A stretch of DNA of 64,000 nt from Mastigias papua (taxonomy: Eukaryota; Cnidaria; Scyphozoa; Rhizostomeae; Mastigiidae), in contig OZ025279.1 of NCBI GenBank assembly GCA_964019165.1, forward strand, positions 3,061,102-3,125,101, given 5' to 3'. The notes under the pieces are model-generated. The model was not told where the DNA came from. It saw only the letters and a program-made list of their open reading frames with translations, and made no database searches. Positions 1 to 10,189 of the stretch are shown here, in pieces (position 1 is the first letter of the stretch; each line of letters begins with the position of its first letter). The position numbers and the translations under genes were made by a program.

Positions 1-2330
1 GTACAATAATATATGTATGTGGTTCCTAACGTCGAGAAAGCTAAAGCAAAATTAGAGAATGATTCCATGAGAATAAAAAAATAGCTTCCAAGCAATCTGA
101 TGAAACTAAATGATGATAAGTGCCTTTGAAAATCAGTTTCGGTTCAAGTGCAAGGCTGCTTAAAAGAAGCGAAATAAAACGAATTGACAATTCAATGAAA
201 ACTGATGATTTTTGCGTGAAAAGCGACGATGTTTCTGACAAAATAGGAAAGGCAAGCGTAAAAGAAAGCAAACTGGAAAGACACTTAATTCAACATTAAG
301 GTTTAAACAACACACTAAAATCGTTCGCCAAAAATCCAACCAAAAATTTCATGTACATGGCCAGAATATCTTGCTATGTTAACACAAAATTAACAGCAAA
401 AATTCCAGTACTTTCAATTGCGGACAAACAACTTGGGCGAAAAACGTCACTGGTTCTGCTCTGTACGAAACTAAAACAACATTGAAGAGAGAAGTGAAAT
501 AAAAGAAAGTTGCGAGGCAGCAAAGCAAGCAGCAGAGTAACGATGAGAACTACAACCTAAATAGAGCATAGAATGGCAAAAGATTACAATCTTGATGGTC
601 TTGCTGCTCTAGATTTAATCTTAAATAGAGTCTTCCTTAGGCAGTGGCATGAATATGGCACTGGAAATCTCCGCTATGTAGAAACTCTGCTTGATCAAGT
701 CCACCCTGTACAATATATAATCATAGAATCTTCTCTACCAATGGGCAGGGATTAGCTTAATAATAGATAGATTTTGTATTGATAATATCTATTGAAAACG
801 CATCTAAACCTTCATATTATTGGGGGGGGGGGCAGTTTAAGAAAAGGAAAATTTGATCGGATGCTTAAGGGACTAAAACAACCAGTCGAAACTAATTGCG
901 AAGATTCTTCGATGAACTCACAAGGGAGTACTGATATTCCTGAAAATATCTAAATATCAAAGAAGTGTCAGATGGAATTCCGGATGTTAGAGCCGAAGGC
1001 CGCCAGGGCCTAAATTAATGGAAATTTACAAAACCAATATTTTTCAAACATAAAGGGCTTATGGACGGAACCCGATTAAAATGACCACACCCATTTCCTA
1101 CACGAAATGGGTTTTTGACGTAAAATATGTCCAAGGTTCTGTTCACTTAGCAAGAACATTTCACAACTGCGTCCCCCGTTTACTCTTACATCACTAATTT
1201 CTATTTCAAAGTCTTTAGTTCAATTTTCAAGAATACAAATAGTGGTTACGAGCAGTCTTCTAGGCCCTGAATGAAAGTTACTAGAAGGACAGTCACTGAA
1301 TTTCTCATGGAATAGTAAAAAAGTGCAAAAAACATCACATGCAGCATCACTTCATTGCCAAATCTACCTACAGACCCTCTTAATGCCCATAAAAATGATC
1401 CTGATAGTATATGTGGTCTCAAAAGCTTCGGCCGCTTCAAACATTTGCAGATCAACAGTTTCGGATCAAAAGTTTCGGACACGATCTCATGTCGAAAATT
1501 TTTGCAAGAAACTTTCCATATCCGAAACTTTTCGAACCTAACGTATCTTATATCAGCTACTGTCACCCTTTTGTAGATGTTCTGTGATAGAACCTTGAGC
1601 CATAGGACAAACAATACCTATGAAAGGGTATTATGTTTTGGGTACACGATATCTGTCTTGATCTTGTGGTCTGTTTTACATCATGATAAACTAGACTAGC
1701 TGCAGAACAGGAACCCTTGAGATTTGACTTCAACACATGATGCAAGTTCATAAGTGGAATAGTAAATAAGCACCAAAATGCAAACACTTAGAAGTAATAC
1801 CCAATTGATGAAATGCAATTTAATTCAAAAATGTTACATTTCATCCAAGACAGTTTAGGCACCAAGTTCCTCTTATGAAAAACAAGAAGTTCAAATACTT
1901 TACAGGAACATAGAAATAAACTAAATTGTATGGAGGGGAATTATTTAGAGGAGGAACTCTCTCAATAGTTACAAAACTAATCGAGGAGAGAGCACCCCCA
2001 AGTAAAGATAAAAAAGCAAGAAGGCAAACATTTTAGCTAACAAATTAATAGAAAAAGTACTTTGCCTTAGCCATCTTTTGAATCAATCACAGCTGAAATT
2101 GGAAAGGAAATATCTAATGACCCTCTTCAAAAAGGAATCTTTCAGATCTAATTGAAACCTTCCTACAGATGGTGATCTTCTGATATAATCAGGAATGTCA
2201 TTCCAGCACTTTGCCCCAAAGCACTGACTTTAGATCATATTGGAGGGTGTTTTGTGACTTAGAAAAATAACCCCTTTGGTAGCTTGCCATGTACCATATT
2301 GATGAACATTTGACAATGAATCAAAAGGAA
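1..2330. other. AT-rich stretch, no gene recognised
   Basis: I find no reading frame here that resembles a known protein; all open frames are short and without recognisable motifs. A G-run lies near 822-832. A short perfect hairpin with 8-bp arms (CCCATTTC / GAAATGGG) lies near 1090-1111. Old transposon remnants may be present but I cannot identify them by eye. Confidence 0.5.
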
Positions 2331-2350
2331 GTATGAAAACTTGTAGGAAA

Positions 2351-2376
2351 TCATCATCATCATCATCATCATCATT
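2351..2376 (-). repeat. (ATG)n 3' tail of the RTE-like element
   Basis: About nine TCA/ATG trinucleotide units at the exact 3' boundary of the LINE on its coding strand. This is the expected position for the simple-repeat tail used in target-primed reverse transcription. Confidence 0.85.
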
Positions 2377-2394
2377 TATACAGCGTTTTCCATC

Positions 2395-5300
2395 TTATGA
2401 TGGGTTGCTGTTTGTGTTCTTCCATGACAAACACCTCCATTTTGTACGATCTGGCGCATCTTCTTCTTTCAACCCACATCTCTTAGCTTCTCATTTCATG
2501 TTATCTTTCCAGGTAATCTTCGGTCGGCCTCTGCCTCTCACGGCATCTTCGTCCAGCCTCCACACTATCTTGATCGGATCATCATCTTCCCTCCTCAATA
2601 CATGACCCAACCACCTTAGTCCACTTCTTGACACTACTTCCAGGACAGAATCTTCTAATCCTAGCCTTTCCATTAATCCAACCGTGTTCAACCTATCCGC
2701 CAGCTTCACACCACACATCCTTCTCACCACTGCTCTCTTCATTCTCTGCAAGATACCAGCCTCTATTCCCTTCACATTCCACGTTTCACTCCCGTAGACC
2801 ATCACTGACCTGACACACGCTTTGTACACTTAACCCCTCAATTTCCACGAAAACTTTCTTCCACACAAGATACTAGCCAATTCATTAAACCTTGCCCAAC
2901 CCAGATGGCATCTTCTCAAGACTGCAATCTCACATCTTCCTCCTTTGTTCAACACATCGCCAAGGTAAACAAATTGCTGCACCTTTTCTACTCCAATCAG
3001 GTACTGACCATCTTCCTCATCCAAATCATTCCCAATCAAGCACTTACTGCAAACAAAATTCACTGCCAATCTGTTGCTAACCTTCTTCACCTTGGCACAC
3101 CTGGTATGTACCCATCTCTTACAGCGTGTGCATTCCATCGAATTCTGCTTCACCCGCTTTCCATACACTCCACAAGGATCCTCCTTCACTTCCACTGTTA
3201 CACCCTTTCCACCACTTGCTTGCAGCACCTTTGTCTTTGTCATGTTCACCTTCAGGCCTTTCCCTTCAAATGCCTGCTTCCATCCAACAGATAGTTCCTC
3301 CAGCTCTTTCATTGTCTCCGCCATCAGAACCAGATCATCCGCACACAACAGATTCCACAAAACGTCTCTCTTGCATTCCTCTGACAAAACGTCAATCACG
3401 ATGGCAAAGAGAAGAGGTGAAAGCACTGAACCTTGGTGAACACCTACTTCCACTGGAAAACTCTCTGACAGAGTATTACCACATCTCACTTTCGTCTTCG
3501 CACCTTCATACATCTTCATCACTGCCTTCACCAAAACTTCTGGTACACCACGCCTTCTCATCACCCACTCGATCACTTTTCTCAGCACCCGATCAAAAGC
3601 CTTCTCCAAATCGACAAAACACATAAACAAGTTCTTCTTTTTTCCGATGTAATACTCCTGCATTCTTCTAGCTCCAAAAATGGTGTCGGTCGTTCCTTTT
3701 CCAGGCATAAAGCCAAACTGCCTCTTGTCTATATGTACAATCTCCCTTATCCTACGTTCCAACACCCTTTCAACTACTTTCATCCCCTGTTCCAGCAACT
3801 TCACACCTCTGTAAGACCCGCATTCCAACATGCTTCCCTTCCCCTTGTAGATTGGCACAAGGGTACTGACTTTCCAGTCCTCTGGCATTTCTCCTCCCTC
3901 CAGCAGGGTGTTACCAATCTCCCTGAGCACTTCCGCTCCATGACATCAAGCGATCAAATGCTCCTTCACAATCATGGTTGGACCACCAGCCTGTGAATTT
4001 TTCAGGCTTTTCAATGCCTTCCATATCTCTTCTAAGGAGATTTCCTTTACTGGTCCAGCAGTTTCGGTTGCTTCCAGCACGTCATGCCATTCATTCTCTT
4101 CATTCATAATTCTCTCCATATGAGTCTTCCAGATGCTTGCCCTCTCTCCTTCATCATGATGTATCTTACCATCTCTGTCTCGGATACAAGGACACTCATC
4201 AACATCTCTTGCGTCTTTCCTGATTTGCTTCAACTTCTTGAAAAAGCAGTCACCATTTTGCACTTCTTCTTCCGCTTTCTCTTTCATTGCCCTTGCAACA
4301 ACCCTCTTTGCATTCCTCTTGCTTCTGTTGTAATCGGCCCTTGCCTCTTCCAAACCATCCTTCTTCCACTGACGGAACTTCTTCTTCTTGTCTGTAACCG
4401 CCTCCTGTACATCTCCCCTCCACCACCATGTCTCACCATGTCTCTGCTTTCCATTGCTGATGCCACACACTTCCTTCAAGACCTTGTCCACGCACCTCTT
4501 GTATTCTTCCCATGAGTAACCTGCCTGATCCACATTCCACTCTTCATCCATCCTATGCCTAAACTCTTCCCAGATCGAGTCATCCTTCAACTTCCAGGTT
4601 TTAACACAACTTCTCGTCACCTTCTTCTTTTTCGAAACTTTCACTCCTTGCAACTCGACAACAATCAGACTATGCTGTAGCTCGCCTGGGATGATCTTGG
4701 TATTTTTCACCAGCTTCCTCCAGAACTTATCGATTGCAAAGAAATTGATTTCTGATGACAAGGTGCCTGACTGAAATGTCACTTTCCTCTTCTTTTGAAA
4801 CCAGGTGTTGACAAGCACCAATCTTGCTTCAGAATAAAGTTCAAGAAGCCTTCTTCCTTCATGGTTCCTCGACCCGATACCAAATCCACCATGAATCCCA
4901 ACATATCCATCAGTCCTGCTTCCTACGTGACCATTGAAGTCACCCCCAGCAGCATGATGTCGCCTTGGTTTCTTTCCAACAACTCCTCTTGCAGATCTTG
5001 ATAGAAACTATCTTTCTCTTCATCCCTTCTTCCAACCTGAGGTGCATAACAACTGAACAGTCGCAAAACCTTCCCACCATACCTCATCACAACCACCATA
5101 ATCCGATCACTTTTCCTTCTCACTTCCATCACACTGTCAGTCAAGTCCTCTGCCAATGCTATGCCCACACCACCACTTCCTCCATTACCTTTCCACCAAA
5201 ACTTAAACCTTCTCCCCCTAGGACCAATGAAACGAGCAGAAGCACCTTTCCAACTTGTCTCTTGCAAGCAACAGACATCCACTCTCCTTCTCGTCAACTC

Positions 5301-5513
5301 TTCAGCAACCTCCATACTTCTGCCACCCATCAATCCCACATTCCAGCTACCCAACCTCAGCATTCCTTGAACATCAGCCTTTTTATGGCCGTCATAATGA
5401 CATACAGGGTGCCTCAAGTTCCGCTGAGGGCTTGCACCTTTCTTTCTCACGTAGGCAGGTGCAGCCCGCATCAACCTTTGGGCTGGCTGATGCCCATGCC
5501 TGAACATTGTCAT
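2395..5513 (-). pseudogene. RTE-like endonuclease/reverse transcriptase ORF, broken
   Basis: The endonuclease starts near 5513 and shows GSWNVG, the catalytic LQETSW and SCYAPQ. A missing G in a homopolymer (C-run 4943-4947 on +) breaks the frame just before GGDFNGHVG. The next frame then stays open through a lysine-rich linker to an in-frame TGA at 3946-3948. The RT follows (about 3930-2830) with FVDLEKAFDR (motif A) and HQGSVLSPLLF (motif B); motif C reads CADD instead of YADD at 3334-3345. Further in-frame stops lie at 2830-2832 (TAA) and 2491-2493 (TGA), after which the frame runs to a final TAA at 2395-2397. The protein across all breaks would be about 1,000 residues. The RT active-site change plus the breaks mean it cannot act in cis. 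Confidence 0.9.
3040..3174 (-). other. PHD-like zinc finger embedded in the RTE protein
   Basis: Between the RT core and the C-terminal domain the translation carries regularly spaced Cys/His: CG-V-YGKR, then MECTRC, KRWVHTRC and NFVCSKC. This is a PHD-like Cys4-His-Cys3 pattern. The second ligand position holds Tyr (CGVYG) where CGVCG would be expected, a one-base change that removes a zinc ligand. The WVHxxC core is typical of PHD fingers. In this context it probably bound nucleic acid or chromatin during integration; that role is inference. Confidence 0.75.
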
Positions 5514-5747
5514 TCATCATGGTAACTAAGTGGAGCATAATTTTACGGCCAGATGCCCTTCCCGGCGCCAAGGTGATTTTTATTGAGATCACCAAACTCT
5601 ATCCAGACGGCCATTGGCTCATATGGAGCTCATCTGCCCTTTAACAGGTCTTGTTTTTGGTCCTACTGGGTGTCTGGTCACCCTCCTCACCAGAGGTTCT
5701 GGTGGAGTTGCCAGTTTAGTCACCGACAGCCTGACCATGAGACAGGT

Positions 5748-5775
5748 AATAATAATAATAATAATAATAATAATG
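5748..5775 (-). repeat. (ATT)n tract, probable 3' tail of the neighbouring LINE
   Basis: Pure (AAT)n on +. Read on -, it follows the 3' region of the LINE fragment at 5776-6310 and immediately precedes the 5' end of the RTE-like element, so it most likely is the tail of the former. Confidence 0.75.
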
Positions 5776-6310
5776 ACAATATTTATACAGGGTAACCTCT
5801 TCAACACATGAAGTGCTGTTATCAACGAGGGCCCTGTATCTAAAACTATGATATGTTACAATAATAAAGAAATATAATAATTAAGTATAACTGGTCAAAA
5901 AATTTAGAAACGTAAATTAATTTCTAGTTGTACATATAAAATTGTTTTAGGCTATGTTTAAAAGTAATGAAAGAGTCTAACTGGCGAAGGCTGATTGGAA
6001 GTTCATTGTATAACTTGGGGCCTTGGAACCAAAAAGCCTTTTTTCCTGCTTCTGTTCTAACTCTCGGGATTCGGGCTGCATATTTATTGTTACGAGTGTA
6101 CTGATTATGATTCAAGGGCTCAAGACATGTGCTCACAACTTCTATAGATGTTCTCTTTAGGCATTTAAAGACCAACAGACAAGCCTTGTATTTCTTGTTA
6201 CTTTCGATCGACATTAATTTGCAATCTTTCTGTTGTTTTCCGTAAATAATCTTTAAAGCTCTGGTCTGAAGTGATTCAAATTTTCTACAGTCTGTTGTAC
6301 AGGTAGCACT
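5776..6310 (-). mobile_element. LINE (CR1-like) 3' fragment
   Basis: On the minus strand, 6214-5924 encodes a typical LINE RT C-terminus: NKKYKACLLVFKCL, then RIPRVRTEAGKKAFWFQG and GPKLYNELPISLR. The AGKKAFxFxGPKLYNELP block is characteristic of CR1-like elements of marine invertebrates. Upstream, in a disturbed frame, KFESLQTRALKIIYG is readable. The 3' part ends in an (ATT)n tail. Only the last roughly 130 codons remain, so it is 5'-truncated and inactive. The exact clade cannot be fixed by eye. Confidence 0.8.
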
Positions 6311-6319
6311 GGCTTACAT

Positions 6320-6650
6320 GTTACCAGTGGCAAGTTACACAAACTGACCCAAGCATAAAGCTCGGATCACTGGCCTGACCTGACCTGCGATTTTATTAGC
6401 ATGTTCATACACAAAGCTAAGCAGCTTTAATTGAAAAAGATCATGCAGTTTTAAAATCTTCAATTCATGAAAGATAGGAGTAGAAGGTGCAGCATAATTC
6501 TCAAATGAAATTGGTTGTACAACTCTTTTCTGCAACAAAAACACTGCATTGATATGAATTTCATAGGTAAGTCCCCAAACTAAAATACCCAAACTGAATT
6601 TGCATGTGCGATCGCACTTGTAAGAAAAATTTCTACTTACGGACATAGGG
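6320..6650 (-). mobile_element. second LINE RT C-terminal fragment
   Basis: The minus-strand frame 6646-6335 reads LGILVWGLTYEIHINAVFLL followed by QKRVVQPISFENYAAPSTPI and KILKLHDLFQLKLLSFVYEH. This is the region that follows the RT domain in CR1-like LINEs (WGxTYxxxxxxLxxLQKR ... PIFHxLxILxLxDLFxxK). It may belong to the same insertion as the fragment just downstream, with an intervening frame break, or to a separate truncated copy. Confidence 0.75.
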
Positions 6651-6659
6651 GATCAAGAA

Positions 6660-7150
6660 ACAATGCAAAAGAGGAAAAACATACAATAGAAGTAAGATTT
6701 ATTGAAAAAACATGTTTTATAGAGAAAGAAACTAGTTTAGGTTTCAAACATAAAACACTTCTTCATCATCCGGCTAGTCAAAGGAATCAAAATCATCATA
6801 GTAACTGCAAAAATGCCCATGCTACCCATAGAATCATCATCAGTATCCTGTTAGCCTGTCATTGCTAGTTTGATTCATAATAAAACAATTTTGTGAAGTG
6901 GTTCTAATTCAAATGCTAAACACTGCACTTGACAGTGGGAAATAAGTGATGATAATTGTGGTTAGCATGTTAACATGTAACTTACAGGGAAAAGATAAAA
7001 GCCAAAAAACTTTGAAAATAGAAAAATTGAAATTGGGGTTTCAATGAGCTCTCAATAAATCCGTTTGCATGTGCGGCCAATCACACACGCAATTTGATTT
7101 GCATGTGTGTGGGTGCGTGCATGTGTGATCACATGTGCTAAATGACAAGG
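6660..7150. other. no gene recognised
   Basis: AT-rich sequence with a short ATCATC-rich patch near 6762-6845 and GT-rich sequence near 7100-7135. No coding or structural feature seen. Confidence 0.5.
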
Positions 7151-7151
7151 C

Positions 7152-7153
<2 letters not shown>

Positions 7154-7241
<88 letters not shown>

Positions 7242-7250
7242 TATATATAT
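7154..7250. repeat. (AT)n microsatellite
   Basis: Roughly 95 bases of almost pure AT dinucleotide with one AA interruption near 7237. It ends directly at the left copy of a 14-bp direct repeat that flanks a tRNA-derived insertion. Confidence 0.95.
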
Positions 7251-7264
7251 GATCAGTAGCTAGC

Positions 7265-7495
7265 GAGTAACCAGGATTTCTCCTTTTTCGGTGCAAACAG
7301 AAAGGTTGATATAATGCTCAGAAAAACCAGGAGAAAATTAAAATTTGCCACCACCTGGTATCGAACCAGGGTCTCTCGCATTCCGGGCAAGCGTCGTAAC
7401 CACTAGACCACAGTGGCTTGTTTTAACTCCCCTGGTTTTTAGCACCTTATGGTCACTTTCGGCTTTCGCCTTTATCAAGCAGCCCTAATATATAC
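7265..7495 (-). mobile_element. tRNA-derived SINE-like insertion with 14-bp target duplication
   Basis: A 231-bp segment lies between two perfect copies of GATCAGTAGCTAGC (7251-7264 and 7496-7509), the expected footprint of a target-site duplication. On the minus strand 7417-7347 folds as a tRNA of 71 nt: 7-bp acceptor stem closed by two G-U pairs, A-box-like TGGTCTAGTGGTT, a 5-bp anticodon stem with loop CCGGAAT, and a perfect T arm CCTGG-TTCGATA-CCAGG (B box GGTTCGATACC). Position 33 of the anticodon loop is C rather than the near-invariant T, so it is a tRNA-derived repeat rather than a working tRNA. Sequences on either side of the tRNA body form an imperfect inverted repeat around AAAAACCAGGAG / CTCCCCTGGTTTTT. 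Confidence 0.75.
7347..7417 (-). pseudogene. tRNA-like sequence (anticodon position GGA), head of the SINE
   Basis: Cloverleaf-compatible 71-mer without introns. The acceptor pairs GCCACTG with TGGTGGC. The variable loop is four nucleotides. C33 and the position inside a duplicated-target insertion argue against a functional tRNA gene. Confidence 0.6.
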
Positions 7496-7846
7496 GATCA
7501 GTAGCTAGCATAAATAAATATATAAGTGTAAGTATAGTCATGTTCCAAGGTTTGTAGAGAGCGCTCAATACTAGCGTAGAGCGATGTGATAGAGTATACA
7601 ATTCAAATCCACAATGTAGCTACTTAAAGTTTCGTGTTTCCACTCATCAGGCTACTAACATGAAGTTCGTTATGCATCATTATTTAACGTTACCTAATAC
7701 TACGCTGGGGGGATGGAAGATTACATAATAAGTATTTGTTTATATGGCAACATTTCGATATAAGTTCTGTCCTTTTGTTTAGTAGACCCCTTGGGCTAGC
7801 TCTTATAATTACGGATTTTTCTGTCAAGCAAAGTGAGCATCTTAAA

Positions 7847-8056
<210 letters not shown>

Positions 8057-8059
8057 TAA

Positions 8060-10189
8060 GGCTACTAAACATCTTATATAGCGTTCTGTAATGTAAAGTC
8101 TATTTTATGCTATAGCAGGCATACCCCCTGTGAAACATAAGGTGTAGTCTCATCTCCATCACCTTACAGTCCAATCTCACCAAAAAACTAGTCCAAACTA
8201 CACAATACACCTTATGCCACAACTACACAACCTGTTACTGTAAGGTTGGTCCTATGATACATTTCCACAACCCTTCGCCCATGATTAAGTAATTCAACTA
8301 AACATAAACCTATATACCCTTTGCCCTATGGGAAAGTAAATTAAAACAATTCTAGAACTTGGGCCAATTATGGTAGTCATAATGGTGACAGGAGATCATT
8401 TGTCTGGGGCAGCTAATTTTAGTTTGTGGAGTAACAGAGGTACAATGATAATCTACACTTCAAGATCTACCTAGTGGTGTAGTTCAGAGAGGTACACTTC
8501 TGTGATATTGCTAGTTTTTTGTGTTCATTTTCTTGAAAAAAGATACAAGAAATAGTATGACTATCTACTTGAAAATGTTCACTTTCCTGATCAGAAAAAA
8601 TTGATGTGCAAGCTTAGCCTCAGTAACAAACAGAAAATTTATTTCTGGTAAGCTATGTCCAGCATTGAAATAAACTAATTCAATACATTCTCAAAGTCTA
8701 AGATCAGTCACAATAAGAATCATGACTTCAAATAAAAATATGTTATCTAGCTTCTCACTCTTGCCATAAACTGTCATATAATGGAGGGGTTTACATTCAA
8801 ACTGACAGACAGTTCAAGTTAGAAAGTTTTCAAGAATAGGGTGCAGGATATGAAATATGAAAAATTTCTAAAATCATATACCTAGGTCAAGTCAAGAAAG
8901 TACGATTAGATCAGATCCCAATTAGATCAGTCTAATTTTACTGTACCATAGCCTCAAAGGGAAACTGAGCATATACAAGTGACCAAACTGACTATTTTGA
9001 TATTCCTCTTTAGTTTTCTTTAGCTATACACGATACATTCTGTTTAGTAGGAAATCGATATATGGGCAGATAGGTAGATAGATAGAGACCAGACTGCAGA
9101 GTTTGACAAGTGCACACTCAAGATTGTAAATTGAAAATGGTTCTGCACACCTTCAAATGAGTGTGACAAGATGCTAAAAGTTGTGACAGGGTGTAGTTTA
9201 TGAACTTAATTTGATTTCTGCCATAATGATAGTAATGAAGCAATTGTTGTACAGCCTTATTCCTTGACATAAAATACAGAACATAACCCAACCTGTTTTA
9301 CTTTGTAAGCAAAAAATCCACATACACATATAAATTACACACTTGAGGCCAAGTTCACACTTGCACACCTGACATTTTGCTCGTGCACGCTCGAGATCTC
9401 ACCAAAAAAGGCCAAATTCTGCAGTCGGGGATAGAGAGACAGAATCTGGAATATGGTGTTGATCTCCAAAACCCACAACTATTTCAACATGACCGAATCC
9501 AGGTCTACGATGCAACTTGAAGCCAATAAGAGATCTATGGTTAATAACTCATGCAGTCACCCAGGGACACCTACCCAAACCGAGGGTTCATATTGAGGGC
9601 GCATCATAAGCATCTTTGCACTAAAATAATTAAGTCCCTGGACAAGGATAGGAGGGGCAGTTGCCCCCCTGCCCGCCAGTGTAGGCGTCCCTGCAGTCAT
9701 CCTAGGCTGGAGTAGGCCAACTTGGCCATAGACTGCATTATAGTGCGGGAAATATCTTCCTAGTATGTTGACTCATTCAAGGTCCCTTCGGCAATAAAGT
9801 AGTACGTTTTTTCCTATGCAGCCTTAGTACATCTAACTTTCATATGCGACAGAATTGACTTTATAATTACCATTACCCAAAGCCAATGAAGGTAAAACTT
9901 GGCCTAGCATTACTTGGCTTTATGTGTAAATTGAAAATGCATCTGCAACCTTGAAATTGATGATTACGAGCCTAGACCAAAGAAAACCTAAATAGGATGA
10001 AAACAATATATACTCAAGAATACCTTGTCATTCTTATCTACGTTTGTCATCACATCCTCATTAGCCACATCTTTGTATACCTCATTTACCCAATGCACGA
10101 TACACATTTGTGTCTTCTCTGTAGCCTCTACCCCATGAAGAGGACATTCTGCTTACCGCTCAAGTTTCTTTGTTGCATTTGGTTGGAAA
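8060..10189. other. gene-free stretch before WDR83OS
   Basis: No coding region recognised. It contains one copy (9356-9401) of a 46-bp dispersed repeat whose second copy lies at 10651-10696 inside the first WDR83OS intron. It also includes the presumed 5' flank and promoter of WDR83OS, for which I see no distinctive motif. Confidence 0.5.
9356..9401 (+). repeat. 46-bp dispersed repeat, copy 1
   Basis: Begins CACACTTGCACACCTGAC and ends GCTCGAGATCTCA. It matches 10651-10696 at 43 of 46 positions in the same orientation. It is rich in CACAC and includes an XhoI-like CTCGAG. Nature unknown; probably part of an unrecognised interspersed repeat. Confidence 0.85.

Larger units (their letters stand above)
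2351..5747 (-). mobile_element. RTE-like non-LTR retrotransposon, decayed
   Basis: Almost full-length LINE on the minus strand. Its 5' end abuts an (ATT)n tract at 5748-5775 and its 3' end is a (ATG)n tail at 2351-2376, a simple-repeat tail of the kind RTE-type elements carry. It encodes, in order, an APE-type endonuclease, a basic linker, a reverse transcriptase with an embedded PHD-like zinc finger, and a C-terminal domain. The copy is dead: one frameshift and several in-frame stops. RTE-group membership is inferred from the short single-ORF layout, the endonuclease/RT sequence and the simple-repeat tail; I did not do a phylogeny. Confidence 0.9.

Noticed and set aside
2628..5525. Many + strand open frames over the RTE-like element
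   Set aside because: Shadows of the minus-strand retrotransposon ORF; no recognisable domains.
7347..7417. Functional tRNA gene
   Set aside because: C at position 33 and the location inside a target-duplicated insertion indicate a tRNA-derived SINE.
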